Notes: generated by a model from the sequence alone, not told the origin. A DNA stretch of 64,000 nucleotides from an uncultured Chthonomonas sp. (GCA_903859705.1 CAIONQ010000154.1:49868-113867); one strand, 5' to 3'. Counted from the first letter of the stretch, positions 27,544 through 37,152 are shown. Program-made: numbers and translations.

Positions 27544-29133
27544 GTGAACAGGTATGTTTTTGGGATGGGAGCGGTTTTCGGGCTGCTTCTTCCTGCCACT
27601 GTTTCTCTTGCTGCGGATGACAGGGTTACTCCTGTTTCTACCGCAAAACCTGCCGCGCCGGCTTCTGCGCCGCCAGCAACCCCTCCCGATCCGCAGTTCA
27701 GAAATGAGGCTCAGGGCCTGCAGGCACCGAAGGTTACGGGCACCGATTCTGAACGGAACAAATATCACTTTTTTGGCAGCCTCAAAATACGCCTGGAGGA
27801 AACGGGGTATTTTGGAACCACAAAGGCAGATCCCAATTATACGTTTGTAGGCTCAATTGCACGTTTTGGTGTGCGGCGTGAAACACATACCGATGATTTC
27901 TTGCTGGAACTGGCCTCGCCGGGGCTTTTTGGTCTGCCACAACATGCCTCAGCGTCTTCCCCGCAGGGTGCGCTGGGCCAGGGTGCTACTTACTTTGCTT
28001 CCAATGGAAAACGGGTTGCGAGCCTGTTTCCCAAGCAGTTCTATGAGCGTTTTAAGAGAGTGGGCGGCAGCAATACCGATATAAGGGTTGGTCGATTTGA
28101 GTTTGTGGATGGGGCAGAAAACAGGGTTACAGATGCCTCCCTGGCGTACCTAAAGCAAAACCGTATTGCCAACCGGCTTATTAGCCCGAACCCTTTTAGC
28201 TACGTTGGCCGCAGTTTTGATGGAGCCGAGGTAAAGAGCCGCACGCCTCATTTCCTGCTTACTGCGCTGGCAGCCATGCCCACGCGCGGTGGGTATGATT
28301 TGAGCGGTGCCGATACGCTTACTAAGGTGAAAGTGGCCTATCTATCCGGCTCCATTAGCAGGGAAAACCGGAAACAGAAAACAGCCTCGGATTCCAGGCT
28401 ATTTGGAGTTTTCTATGAAGATACGCGCGGGCTTTCTGCCCCCAAAGTAGATAACAGGCCCTCCGCCGTGCGTGCTGTTGATGCCGGGGCAATAGATATC
28501 GGCACCTTTGGCCTGCATGATGTGCGGTTATTCCCTGCTGGCACCGGGCGTGTGGATACGCTGGTGTGGGGCGCTGCCCAGGTGGGCCGTTGGGGAGCCC
28601 TTACTCAAGGATCCTTTGCCTACGATCTGGAGGCCGGGTACCAGCCAGGCCATGGCCGGCTCCATCCCTGGTACCGAATGGGCTACTACTATGGCAGCGG
28701 CGATGGCAACGCAACTAACCACCAGCACGGCACCTTCTATGCGATGCTTCCATCCGGCAGAACCTATGCGCGCTTTCCATTCTTCAGCACCAGCAACCTC
28801 AAAGATGGGTTTGTGGAAACGGTGCTGCGCCCCAGTTCCAAATCCGTTATCCGCGCAGATATCCATGCACTTGGCCTTGCAAGCAACAAAGATCTGTACT
28901 ACACCGGCAGCGGCGTATATGACAACAGTAACTTTGGCATAAGCGGCAGGCCAGCAAGCGCAAAAGGCGCAAGCCTCGCCACCCTGTATGATGCCAGCCT
29001 GGACTATCAGCTCAACAGCACCACACTGTTTATTGTGTATGGCGGGTTTGCCCACGGCGGGGCCACGCTGCGCAACATTTACAACAACTCAGACGCACTT
29101 TTTACCTACTTTGAACTGCAGAAGCGGTTTTGA
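27544..29133 (+). CDS. Alginate-export-like outer-membrane beta-barrel protein
   Basis: A signal peptide (about 1-23, ending SLAADD), a short Pro/Ala-rich linker (TAKPAAPASAPPATPP), then a barrel whose strands alternate and end in a C-terminal aromatic, LQKRF, as outer-membrane barrels do. The opening LKIRLEETGYFG, the middle DIRVGRFEFVDGAENR and the region HPWYRMGYYYGSGDGN resemble the Alginate_exp family, which form outer-membrane pores for acidic polysaccharides; this family resemblance is inferred, not certain. GTG start at 27544 with AAAGG about 8 bases upstream; 529 residues. It stands alone, with a promoter-like patch just upstream. Could instead be a general porin or an uncharacterised barrel. 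Confidence 0.72.
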   Translation: MNRYVFGMGAVFGLLLPATVSLAADDRVTPVSTAKPAAPASAPPATPPDPQFRNEAQGLQAPKVTGTDSERNKYHFFGSLKIRLEETGYFGTTKADPNYTFVGSIARFGVRRETHTDDFLLELASPGLFGLPQHASASSPQGALGQGATYFASNGKRVASLFPKQFYERFKRVGGSNTDIRVGRFEFVDGAENRVTDASLAYLKQNRIANRLISPNPFSYVGRSFDGAEVKSRTPHFLLTALAAMPTRGGYDLSGADTLTKVKVAYLSGSISRENRKQKTASDSRLFGVFYEDTRGLSAPKVDNRPSAVRAVDAGAIDIGTFGLHDVRLFPAGTGRVDTLVWGAAQVGRWGALTQGSFAYDLEAGYQPGHGRLHPWYRMGYYYGSGDGNATNHQHGTFYAMLPSGRTYARFPFFSTSNLKDGFVETVLRPSSKSVIRADIHALGLASNKDLYYTGSGVYDNSNFGISGRPASAKGASLATLYDASLDYQLNSTTLFIVYGGFAHGGATLRNIYNNSDALFTYFELQKRF

Positions 29134-29446
29134 GGGAGGGAGTTAGGGGTGCCTGCCGGACGGGTGGTGGTACGGATTGGTAGGTTTTTGTAACTTCACG
29201 CTAAGAGGCGGAGCCGTAAAGAAAATCCAGCTGGCAATCAAAACCTATAGCATCTGCAGAGCTCACTACGATGCACTAACCTCTCAAAAGATCTTTGCGG
29301 CTTGGCGGCCAGGAGTGAGGATAAATCCGGTTCAGGTGCCCGCAAGCATCATCTTGATGATGAGAGGAAGATCGCACGCAAAGATGCAGGGACGTAATGA
29401 AAATGCATCCCTCCTGATGGCCGTGTGAAAGACTGTGTATACCCAA
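29134..29446. other. Intergenic region, no supported gene
   Basis: About 310 bases between the outer-membrane gene and the small membrane ORF. A short in-frame stretch on the plus strand (29177-29428) has no family resemblance or ribosome site. A partial dyad (CATCAT/ATGATG) occurs near 29350. Nothing firm. Confidence 0.35.
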
Positions 29447-29863
29447 TTATCTGCGGGTTACGTCCGGCTTTTCCAACCTGGTGTAATAGATCGAATCGAT
29501 ATCCGGTGTATGTCCTTTTTGAGAGCGTGATCTATGAAGGACGGTGACAAAATGCGCATGAGAGCACACCCCGCTGTCCTGCAAGATCGATACGATCTGC
29601 TGTCTTGTTGGAGCATCCATCAGCGAACTGTATAACGCCAATTCAATGGGTTCTACGATGTCTGAATCAATTGATCTTATGTCCGGAACCACTGTTGCAG
29701 GATTGCCACTGTTGATATCGGCCACCTCCGCAACTGTGCGCTTAGATAGGAACCAGCATATGAAGAAAGCCGCCAAACTGCACACGATTGCGAGTGCAGC
29801 AAGCAAAGAACAAGACCAGTTCAAGGGTAAAATCGGTCCTGAATTTTCGGCGGTAAAACCCAA
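29447..29863 (-). CDS. Hypothetical single-TM protein, start uncertain
   Basis: Up to 138 residues; no family recognised. A hydrophobic segment, LLAALAIVCSLAAFFICWFL (about 21-40), is followed by a polar 95-residue tail with SLMDAPTRQQIVSILQDSGVC and HFVTVLHRSR, reminiscent of a winged-helix-like DNA-binding or signalling domain but not assignable. The open frame begins with TTG inside the first copy of the 76-bp repeat, with no ribosome site, so the repeat probably replaced or truncated the original 5' end; a TTG at about 29821 is another candidate. The protein could be real but shortened. Confidence 0.4.
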   Translation of the reverse strand: MGFTAENSGPILPLNWSCSLLAALAIVCSLAAFFICWFLSKRTVAEVADINSGNPATVVPDIRSIDSDIVEPIELALYSSLMDAPTRQQIVSILQDSGVCSHAHFVTVLHRSRSQKGHTPDIDSIYYTRLEKPDVTRR

Positions 29864-30065
29864 AGCGGGCGCAGCAAGCAGCGCACCCTACAGCGCCTGA
29901 CGCCTGGTTTTGACCAGAATTTTCGATGATTAACCCCAAAGCGGGCGCAGCAAGCAGCGCACCCTACAGCGCCTGACGCCTGGTTTTGACCAGAATTTTC
30001 GATGATTAACCCCAAAGCGGGCGCAGCAAGCAGCGCACCCTACAGCGCCTGACGCCTGGTTTTGA
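29859..30065. repeat. Tandem array of a 76-bp repeat, about 2.7 copies
   Basis: Copies start at 29859, 29935 and 30011 with a constant period of 76 bases. Each holds about 55 identical bases (beginning CCCAAAGCGGGCGCAGCAAG, ending CGCCTGGTTTTGA) and a 21-base linker (CCAGAATTTTCGATGATTAAC) that is identical between copies 1-2 and 2-3. A degenerate linker-like stretch (GAATTTTCGGCGGTAAAA) also precedes copy 1. The period is not a multiple of three, so open frames crossing it change frame from copy to copy. It sits between the 3' end of the GH50-like gene and the 5' end of the small membrane ORF. It is not CRISPR: linkers are identical. Confidence 0.9.
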
Positions 30066-30083
30066 AGGAATTCCGGTCAACTT

Positions 30084-32171
30084 TCAGGGCGTGGCGGCCG
30101 CATGCACCCGATACACCTCATGGTTGGCCCGTATGGCGGCGCTGGTGAGCTCGGGATAGGGGGTATCGGTTACGTCTACCATGCCGATGTTGTAGTTTTC
30201 GCCATCGTACCAGCGGCCGGTGATGGGTTCATCCACATACTGAAACCAGTGGCAGCCTACAAATGCGGGGCAATCTGCCACGCTGCGCACATAGGCAGCG
30301 TAGGCTTCGGCACGCTCTTTCTGGTTTTGCCTTGGGCCAAGCCCTTCATGAAACATGCCCCTATCCAGCGCTCCAAAGTGAAATTCGCCGATGATAATGG
30401 GTTTGTTAAGATCCCTGGTTCCCGTGAAATCGGCTTTGTTTACGCCGCCCTGGTAGATGTTGAAACTCACAACATCTGCCACCTCGGCACAGGCGCGTAC
30501 TGCCGGCTCTGGCGCAGTTGCGAAGCGGCAGCCAAGGTAGAGCTGGTTGGGTGCATGGTGCTTTATGGCATCCCGACAAACTTCAAAATAGCGGCGGGCG
30601 AAGTGATGCACATACGCATCCAGATCCTGCCGGCAGGCTGCATTGGGGGCGGCTGGCACGCGCAACGTATCCCAATTGGTGGCGGTTGTGCCCCATGCCC
30701 GGTTGAGCGCCTCTACACCCTCGCCATACTTCTGCTTGAGCATTTTTACCTGCTCTATTCGGCAGGGTTGATCCGGCGCGCTGGCCAGAGATCCGCGCTC
30801 CACAGCCTCCCAGGAGAGCTCATTATCGCTGAAGTAGCCAATACAAAGCGGGTTGTTGTGGAAGCGGCCAGTGGCGTTGCCAAGAGATTCTTGGGCGTAC
30901 TTCGGGAAGTCTGGATCGAAGGCATCTACCATCTTGCCCCAGTAACCGCCGCCGCCTTCCACTTTGCGTGCCCCGCTTCCTATGCTATCAGAGGCAACAA
31001 AGGGGAGCTTCTCTCGCTCCATGAAGGTCCAATCCGACCAGTTTCCGACGGTGTTGAATCCCCAGTTTCTCATGCGGGCAGCGCTTGTATCCATCCAGGA
31101 GGTTCGCCAGTTTGGGCCATGCTTGCGATACAGGTTGGCTGCATAGAAGCTGAAGGCTTTGCCCTTGCCGCCCACGGGCTCTGCCAGGCTGTGTGCGCCA
31201 GATACGTTGGCGTAAAACGCTGCAAGCGGGTCGGCAGCAGCGGGAAGCCACTCAAACCAGGAGGTTCTACCCTCCACAAAGGTTTGCTCGCCGGGGCCAA
31301 TACAATCTATGCCGGTGGAGAAAAACAGACGCCCCTGCGGGGTTACCAGCCACCACTTGCCATCTCTCTTTTCTGTTCTAAACCAGCCCGTTGCTTTTGT
31401 ATGGGGGCCAGCAGCCCAGCCGCCAAGGGTATCAAATTCTGGCGAAGTGTTGTTTTTAAGCAGGGCAGCCTCTTTTACTGCGCGCGCCTTAAGGGCCGGT
31501 TCGTTCGCCAGTTTGCCGGGCCAGGAAGCGTTGCGGTACTGCCCGAACCTATCTACAAATGGGAAGCGAACCTTATCATCGGCTTCTGCAGAGGGGCCGT
31601 ATAGCCGGATGTTGCTGAGGAGCAGTGTGTGGGCTCTGGTTGGGCGGGAGAGAAACACCTGAAATGCCACGATTTTGTGCAGATCCAGCACCACGCCGCC
31701 GCCGGTTGGGCCGGTAACCGGCAGGCCGCGCATGCCCCACAGAGTGTTATCTCCTCCCCTGCTGAAGCGCATTCTAAACGTTGATTTGCCATGTGCAGGC
31801 ACAGAGGTGCCCGCCTGATTGCAGCTGCTTACGCCATCTGCACCGGCGTTATCTACGCGAACCGATACTGATTGCGATTCGGCTTCTGGATTGGTTATAT
31901 CGATGGCTATGCCGGTGTATCCGGCCCAATCCCAGGTGCCCGATACGGGCCGGAAAAAGACGTTGGGCCAATCTGTAACGTGATAATCCACCTTAAGCGT
32001 TGCCAGTTTGTATGGCGCTGGCGGAACCAGCGATACATCTACATTGTTTCGCACAAGCGATTCTGGCAGGCGTGGCCCGGCCAACGGCACTAACTCTCTT
32101 TCTGAAGGCGGTGCCGCGATTGCTGTGCCTACAGTGGCAAGCAGCAGAAGCATTATCAGGGCAGATTTCAT
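30084..32171 (-). CDS. GH50-like beta-agarase-type glycoside hydrolase, secreted
   Basis: 695 residues with a signal peptide (KSALIMLLLLATVGTAIAA, about 1-20). An N-terminal beta-sandwich (about 25-200; WPNVFFRPVSGTWDWAGYTG, SLSNIRLYG-like) is carbohydrate-binding-like. A (beta/alpha)8 barrel follows from GWFRTEKRDGKWWLVTPQGRLFFSTGID. Candidate catalytic residues are the acid/base Glu in GYFSDNELSWE near 450 and the nucleophile Glu in IIIGEFHFG near 594, in the order and context found in GH50 beta-agarases. In marine bacteria GH50 cuts agarose, but remote soil/plant members of the clan act on other galactans or unknown sugars, so agarase activity itself is not claimed. Flanked by the 76-bp repeat at its 3' end. 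Confidence 0.82.
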   Translation of the reverse strand: MKSALIMLLLLATVGTAIAAPPSERELVPLAGPRLPESLVRNNVDVSLVPPAPYKLATLKVDYHVTDWPNVFFRPVSGTWDWAGYTGIAIDITNPEAESQSVSVRVDNAGADGVSSCNQAGTSVPAHGKSTFRMRFSRGGDNTLWGMRGLPVTGPTGGGVVLDLHKIVAFQVFLSRPTRAHTLLLSNIRLYGPSAEADDKVRFPFVDRFGQYRNASWPGKLANEPALKARAVKEAALLKNNTSPEFDTLGGWAAGPHTKATGWFRTEKRDGKWWLVTPQGRLFFSTGIDCIGPGEQTFVEGRTSWFEWLPAAADPLAAFYANVSGAHSLAEPVGGKGKAFSFYAANLYRKHGPNWRTSWMDTSAARMRNWGFNTVGNWSDWTFMEREKLPFVASDSIGSGARKVEGGGGYWGKMVDAFDPDFPKYAQESLGNATGRFHNNPLCIGYFSDNELSWEAVERGSLASAPDQPCRIEQVKMLKQKYGEGVEALNRAWGTTATNWDTLRVPAAPNAACRQDLDAYVHHFARRYFEVCRDAIKHHAPNQLYLGCRFATAPEPAVRACAEVADVVSFNIYQGGVNKADFTGTRDLNKPIIIGEFHFGALDRGMFHEGLGPRQNQKERAEAYAAYVRSVADCPAFVGCHWFQYVDEPITGRWYDGENYNIGMVDVTDTPYPELTSAAIRANHEVYRVHAAATP

Positions 32172-32351
32172 AAACAGGACCTCTCGATGTGAAGATCTAT
32201 ATTCCTGATTCTGGTTTTCCCGAACTGCTCAGGTAATCCTGCTTTTGGATAGGAGCATTGTTAGAGGTTTTGTTCGCATTTCCATTTTTAACCGACATAT
32301 AAGGCTCTTAAACGCTCGTGTTTGGGTTTAATACGCCATAACAGACGTATT

Positions 32352-32576
32352 ATGAAACTGACATCTGATTTTGGAGAAGAGCGACTTTTACGTGAGATTG
32401 GTAAGCGGATGGCCGGGCAGCGACTGGAGCGTAACATGACGCAGGCGCAACTGGCTGAGCGTGCCGGTGTATCCCGACGTACCGTTGAACGGCTCGAAGC
32501 CGGCTCGGTTGGTACACAGCGTTGTGGCGCGGAATCAGGACGATCACGTAAAGAACATCGCATTTCTTATGGATAA
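32352..32576 (+). pseudogene. hipB-like XRE-type HTH fragment
   Basis: The start MKLTSDFGEERLLREIGKRM leads to a helix-turn-helix of XRE type, MTQAQLAERAGVSRRTVERL, then RLEAGS. This is the N-terminal DNA-binding half of a HipB-like antitoxin. After about residue 53 the frame turns into meaningless text (TQRCGAESGRSRKEHR), because the following DNA encodes HipA in another frame. A real HipB would continue for about 30 more residues. Residual DNA binding is conceivable but the protein is truncated. Confidence 0.75.
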
Positions 32577-32874
32577 GAGGGGGATCTGGCAGCTCGCTCC
32601 TGCTTTCGACGTTATGTACAGTTTCAATCCGTTCGGTGCATGGACTTCCAGGCACCAGATGACTATCAATGGCAAGCAAGATGGGTTCACACGTTCTGAC
32701 TTTGAAAAATGTGCAGCAGTGGCACGTATCTCCCCATCCGTTGTGAGAGCCATATTGGCAGAAGTGATCGAGGCTGTAAGCAACTGGTCCGTAATTGCGT
32801 CGGATGTCGGCATACCCGACTATATGCGGATACCAATTGGCAAGAACCACAGGCTGATATTTCAAAACAGGTAA
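32461..32874 (+). pseudogene. hipA-like kinase C-terminal remnant
   Basis: From about residue 13 (VHSVVARNQDDHVKNIAFLM) this reads as the C-terminal part of a HipA-like Ser/Thr kinase: the conserved NQDDHVKNIAF (catalytic Asp/His region), LAPAFDVMYSFNPFGAW (activation/DFD-like metal Asp) and TSRHQMTINGKQDGF. The first two thirds of HipA (N-subdomain and ATP-binding parts) are absent, and the ORF's own start overlaps the HTH fragment in another frame (offset +1). Only about 125 residues of a normal ~430 remain, so kinase activity is not expected. Together with the HTH fragment it is the scar of a deletion within a hipBA operon. Confidence 0.85.
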
Positions 32875-32878
32875 TACT

Positions 32879-34348
32879 TCAGGGCATGTTCACGCGCGTT
32901 ATCGCCTGATCAATCACCTCTTCTGCCTCCGCCAGGCTGCCTGCCTGCAGCAGCGCCGGCAGCCGGGCCTCTACCCACTTTCCAACTTCAGATGGATCTC
33001 TTCCCTCTCGCTGCCATCTTCGAAAGCCTGCCTGCAAGATATCCATTTTGTGGCGTATCCTCAGTGCTGGCTGGTTGGCAGATACTGGCTTTTCTATCAG
33101 CTTTTCACCTTTCAGAAACTTGCGGTAGGCCGCAATTGCATCCGGGCTAAAGGCGCTTTTGGCCAGTTGGTTTGGAAGGGATGTGCCGGTGGCACCCATG
33201 TTTATTGCAACCAGGGTGGCGCCATGGTTGTAGTGCCACGCCAGGTAGGATTCGGAATCGATGAGCGTGCCCGGAAAACCCGCATTGGCTTCTACACCGC
33301 CCCATGGCGGATTGCCGTGCTTCTTGAGCTCGTTGTAGATAGGCTGTAAGCTTTGCTGCAGCGGGCCAACTGGATAGGTAGTCCAGCCCGGGTGCGACCA
33401 CGCATTGAACGCTGCTTTAAGGGGCGAACTGGTTGTTGCCAGATCTGCGCCAGCGGGAATGTGCGGATAAAGCTTTTGCGCTGAGATGCCCGCCTGCACA
33501 AACGCCTTGCACCAGAACGCTACCGTTTCCTGAATAACCTCTCCCAACGCCACATGAATATCAGCCGGTGGATGCGCCTGGGAATAACCCCGATCCTGCA
33601 GTGCGCGGTAGCCAAGCTGCCCGGTTGGCGCGTGGTCTTCGGCTACCAATTTCGCTGTTTGTTGGTCGGTATGGCTGTAGTTATCGAAGGTGGGTTCGGA
33701 GCCTACCAGAACGCCAGCAAACATCTGAGATTTACCATCACGCTGCAGGGCGCTCAGCTCTTTCTTCAATGGTGGGGTAATTACGTCCCGAATCAGCCGG
33801 GCCCACTCGGCACGCACTGCTTTGCTGGTAAAGCAGATGGGTGGCGGCATGCGCTGCGCTTCGCCCCAGTTAAGATAACGGGCCCTGGCTGGCGGCCCAT
33901 CCCAGCCGAACCACTCAACATTGTATCGATTTGCAGGGTTGTACCCGGGCTTTTGTGGGTTGAACCAGTTCCAGAGATCGGAGCGATTCGGCCACTCGAT
34001 GTGGAAATCGAAATGCAGCATCAACGCCAGATTGTTGCGCCGGGCGGCAATAAACGCCTGGTGGATATTGCTTGCTACCTGCTTCTCCTGAACAAAGGTT
34101 GAGCAGGGAACGCCGAAACCCAGAAGGCGCGTTTGCCCATCGCCCGATGCACCGATTGTTTTAATAAGTTCTGGCACCTGATCCGGGCTGCGCCAGAAGA
34201 GCAAATATTGGGGTGCATCTGCTCTCTGGCTCTGGCTTGTTTCTGCGGCTCTCTGGCTGGCAGCTGGCACCATTTGCAGCGCGTTCAGCATGATAATGGC
34301 CACAAAGTAAGCAAGCAACCTGAGTTTGGGCCGCATCAATATGCTCAT
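32879..34348 (-). CDS. Secreted protein of unknown family, TIM-barrel hydrolase-like
   Basis: 489 residues, signal peptide about 1-31 (LLAYFVAIIMLNALQMVPAAS). No named family is recognised. The arrangement suggests a (beta/alpha)8 barrel: a first strand LLFWRSPDQ, HFDFHIEWPNR near 110, MFAGVLVGSEPTFDNYSH near 205 (candidate acid Glu), and WGGVEANAGFPGT near 345 (second candidate Glu). The C-terminal 80 residues are helical. Its start overlaps the stop of the upstream DUF2339 gene by 4 bases (34345-34348), so the two are cotranscribed, which is unexpected for such different proteins. A putative polysaccharide-degrading enzyme by context only. Confidence 0.6.
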   Translation of the reverse strand: MSILMRPKLRLLAYFVAIIMLNALQMVPAASQRAAETSQSQRADAPQYLLFWRSPDQVPELIKTIGASGDGQTRLLGFGVPCSTFVQEKQVASNIHQAFIAARRNNLALMLHFDFHIEWPNRSDLWNWFNPQKPGYNPANRYNVEWFGWDGPPARARYLNWGEAQRMPPPICFTSKAVRAEWARLIRDVITPPLKKELSALQRDGKSQMFAGVLVGSEPTFDNYSHTDQQTAKLVAEDHAPTGQLGYRALQDRGYSQAHPPADIHVALGEVIQETVAFWCKAFVQAGISAQKLYPHIPAGADLATTSSPLKAAFNAWSHPGWTTYPVGPLQQSLQPIYNELKKHGNPPWGGVEANAGFPGTLIDSESYLAWHYNHGATLVAINMGATGTSLPNQLAKSAFSPDAIAAYRKFLKGEKLIEKPVSANQPALRIRHKMDILQAGFRRWQREGRDPSEVGKWVEARLPALLQAGSLAEAEEVIDQAITRVNMP

Positions 34349-37152
34349 GGATTTTGCTTGCCTTCGGTATGTTGTGCCGATTTAAGGCGCTCCTCGAAGC
34401 GCGTATAAAGCAGGCTAACAATTAACAGAACCACGCCAAGAGCGAAGAACGAGACGATTCTGTAGGGAGTATCCAGGCTGCTTAAATCGTAAAGCACCAC
34501 TTTTACAATTGAAAGAAGCAGTAGGCCAACGGCAAACAGGCGCACTGGCCGAAGCCGTTGCCATATGCCAACAATTACGCCACCCAGCCCATATGCAGCC
34601 CAGAAGAGAGACAGTGACAGCTGACTGGCTGCGCCCCCGGCGGGCCAGCGCTTTTCAGAGTAATCCCATAGATCACTGCTGATAAACAGAATGGTGAAGA
34701 TATTGGCGCAGAGCGCCAGAATGCCGGGCAGGCTACGCTCTTCGGCAGCGAGATCATCACTCGCTTTTGATATGGCCCATGCAGAGAGGTAGGCGGCGAC
34801 TGTTACCGCAAGCCCGGCCATGGTACGGGAGTTCAGGAACAGTGTTGTTGTGGCAGGAGATGTTAACAGATCAATAATGAGTGCTCTTGCAATGGTGAGC
34901 GTTAGCAAAGCCAGCCCGAAGCTGCGGATACGTCGATCTCTTTGTGTCGAACCGGTCCACACAAGGGCAGCAGCCTCAACCGCCCAAACCACGGTTACAA
35001 ACCGGGTATGCAGTTGAAGTGGCATGGCAGCAGTAAAGAACGATACAGCAACGCCCAGGGTAATCAGACGATCGATTTTATTGCTGCCGCGCAACACCAC
35101 CATCCCGATGGCCGCATGGTACGCAGCAAGCAATAACGCACATGCCGCAACGAGGGAAAAACCATGAAAACTGCGATGCCCGAGTGCGAGCCATAGAGAT
35201 GCTGCAAACCAGGCGGCGTTGCCCAGGGTTGCCACGGTGTTAACACGCACATCCGCCCACTCCAGATGGCGCCTGAGCGCAAGCCAGGTGGTTGAGAGAA
35301 GCAAAAACCCGGTGGTGAGTAATGCGATGCTGTAAGAATGCCAGTAATCGGCAGCAGATTTTTCCAAACTGCCTGGTGTAAGCACGAGCATTCCGAATAT
35401 CGGTAACACAAGGGCACCACCGGCAAATACCTGTGGGAGCAAATGGGCCGCAGCGCGCTGCCGAGAAGCAAACCAGGCGGTGGCAAGGGAGATGCCTGCG
35501 GCAAAGGGCATCCAGATAACGAGTGCAGGAGCGCCACCAACGCGAACAGAGGTTAGCGCTGCTTGTGCGCTAAACATATGAACAGCAATATTGGCTGCGG
35601 CGAGCAGCGCGGCTGGCTTCTCCATGGCTTCGTTTTTGTGCTGCGCAAGGGCGGCAATACTGAACACAAGAAAGATGACCAGGGTGAAAGCAAATGCCGA
35701 ACCTGCCTGGGTTGCCTTAAGTACAGGGGTTGAATTGAAAGCCGCAGCGATCATAGCCAGTAGTGAAACGGCAGCAAGATAACCGATGCCTGTGCGTATC
35801 TGCTCATCGGAGGAACCCAGATTGGGAATGAGGGAACCGATTGCTATCAGCAAACCGGAAAGCATTACTCCGGCCACTGCGATATCAGAAACCGCGAAGA
35901 GATGGCTGCTACTCAGCGCTTGAACACTGGTTATTGCGAATGCTATACAGCCACCGAGCATGATTACGAGCCCAACCTGCATCCGAGCGGGCAGTTGTGT
36001 GGGGTTGGTATTTGCGGGCTCTGCCTGCACTGCGCAGAGCGCACGCCCACCTGCGTAACAGGATGAAAGCAGGAACAGAGTTGCGAACATCTCGGAAGAC
36101 CAGCCGCTACCGGCTGGCGTTACATCAAAGAAGATTGCCCATGTGGCAACAAACGCAATGCTGGAGAGCGAGTACCACGGCCTTACCCGTGTGAGGCAGG
36201 CAACCCATACATTCAAGAAAACGAGATATTCGTAGAGCGGGCGCATGGATTGTGCTACGCCAGAACCATGGCTGCGGATAAGAACAGGGGCAGCAAATGC
36301 ACCCAGAATGCAGATGGCGGCCGGAACCTCTGTTTTATTGAAAATTGCCAGGGCCGAGGCTGCAAGGGCACCAATCGCAAAGGCACCCATGCCCGCACTT
36401 ATGCTCATAACCAGCGGGTGATAGAAGTTGCACGCCGCATAGATGGATAGGAAGTAGACCACGATTCCGCCAGAGGAGAGCGACTGTGCGTAGAGCCGAT
36501 ATCGCTCTTTTCCCAGCAGGTACTGCCCCGTGCCCAGCATTAAAGCTGCCCCGGCCAACCCGATAGCAACCTGCCCGTTGGGGCCAATCCATCTCTCTCG
36601 GAACGCATACTGAAGGAAGAATGCAGCTGCGATGGCAATGGCTGCAATGCCTAGTTTAGCCAGCCAGTTGGACCCAAGCAGCGATTCAACATCGAGAGCC
36701 TTTTTTTGTTGTTCCGTTCTTGATTCTGTAGACTGGCCGGGGACTCCGAACTTGCTGGCATCGAATGCCCCGGGATCGGGGGCATTTCCCACCGCAGCTT
36801 CAATGCGCGCCAGAGCCGGGAAGATCGGGGCACGATTAATGGGGAGCAGGGGAATGTATGGCGCACTATCTGGCTGTTGAAATGGAGCTGAGGAAGCGTT
36901 GGGGGCGGCAAATGGGGAAGCAGCTTGAGCTGGAAACGGGGAGGCTGGCGGAGCAAAAATTGGAGATGGAGTTGGGGCAGGCTGTTCTGCAACTGGTCTG
37001 CGCGCAAGCTCTCGTTCACAGTAATCCAGTTTCGATTTGAGCCGTTCTACTTCGCTATAAAGATGCGTGATACGATTCACGACATATACCGGAAATGCCA
37101 GCACAAGAGCAGGAATTGCCAGGAACAGGAGACCAAATAATAGATTTTCCAT
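34345..37152 (-). CDS. DUF2339 polytopic membrane protein
   Basis: 935 residues. An N-terminal TM (LLFGLLFLAIPALVLAFPVY) is followed by a short coiled coil (HLYSEVERLKSKLDYCERELARR, about 32-54), a Pro/Ala/Phe-rich linker (about 58-120), and about two dozen TM helices with the DUF2339 entry signature NWLAKLGIAAIAIAAAFFLQYAF near 159. Such proteins occur in many bacteria, are predicted to be in the inner membrane, and have no known function. The last TMs end in ERLKSAQHTEGKQNP, overlapping the next gene by 4 bases. Length and linker are typical of the family. Confidence 0.88.
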   Translation of the reverse strand: MENLLFGLLFLAIPALVLAFPVYVVNRITHLYSEVERLKSKLDYCERELARRPVAEQPAPTPSPIFAPPASPFPAQAASPFAAPNASSAPFQQPDSAPYIPLLPINRAPIFPALARIEAAVGNAPDPGAFDASKFGVPGQSTESRTEQQKKALDVESLLGSNWLAKLGIAAIAIAAAFFLQYAFRERWIGPNGQVAIGLAGAALMLGTGQYLLGKERYRLYAQSLSSGGIVVYFLSIYAACNFYHPLVMSISAGMGAFAIGALAASALAIFNKTEVPAAICILGAFAAPVLIRSHGSGVAQSMRPLYEYLVFLNVWVACLTRVRPWYSLSSIAFVATWAIFFDVTPAGSGWSSEMFATLFLLSSCYAGGRALCAVQAEPANTNPTQLPARMQVGLVIMLGGCIAFAITSVQALSSSHLFAVSDIAVAGVMLSGLLIAIGSLIPNLGSSDEQIRTGIGYLAAVSLLAMIAAAFNSTPVLKATQAGSAFAFTLVIFLVFSIAALAQHKNEAMEKPAALLAAANIAVHMFSAQAALTSVRVGGAPALVIWMPFAAGISLATAWFASRQRAAAHLLPQVFAGGALVLPIFGMLVLTPGSLEKSAADYWHSYSIALLTTGFLLLSTTWLALRRHLEWADVRVNTVATLGNAAWFAASLWLALGHRSFHGFSLVAACALLLAAYHAAIGMVVLRGSNKIDRLITLGVAVSFFTAAMPLQLHTRFVTVVWAVEAAALVWTGSTQRDRRIRSFGLALLTLTIARALIIDLLTSPATTTLFLNSRTMAGLAVTVAAYLSAWAISKASDDLAAEERSLPGILALCANIFTILFISSDLWDYSEKRWPAGGAASQLSLSLFWAAYGLGGVIVGIWQRLRPVRLFAVGLLLLSIVKVVLYDLSSLDTPYRIVSFFALGVVLLIVSLLYTRFEERLKSAQHTEGKQNP

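Noticed and set aside
29177..29428. 83-codon plus-strand frame
   Set aside because: No support beyond being open.
29742..30015. Two short minus-strand frames repeating MGLIIENSGQNQ
   Set aside because: They arise from translating the 76-bp tandem repeat, whose period is not a multiple of 3; not genes.
29859..30065. CRISPR array
   Set aside because: The linkers between repeats are identical and the units are 55 bases; CRISPR spacers differ and repeats are shorter. No cas genes seen.
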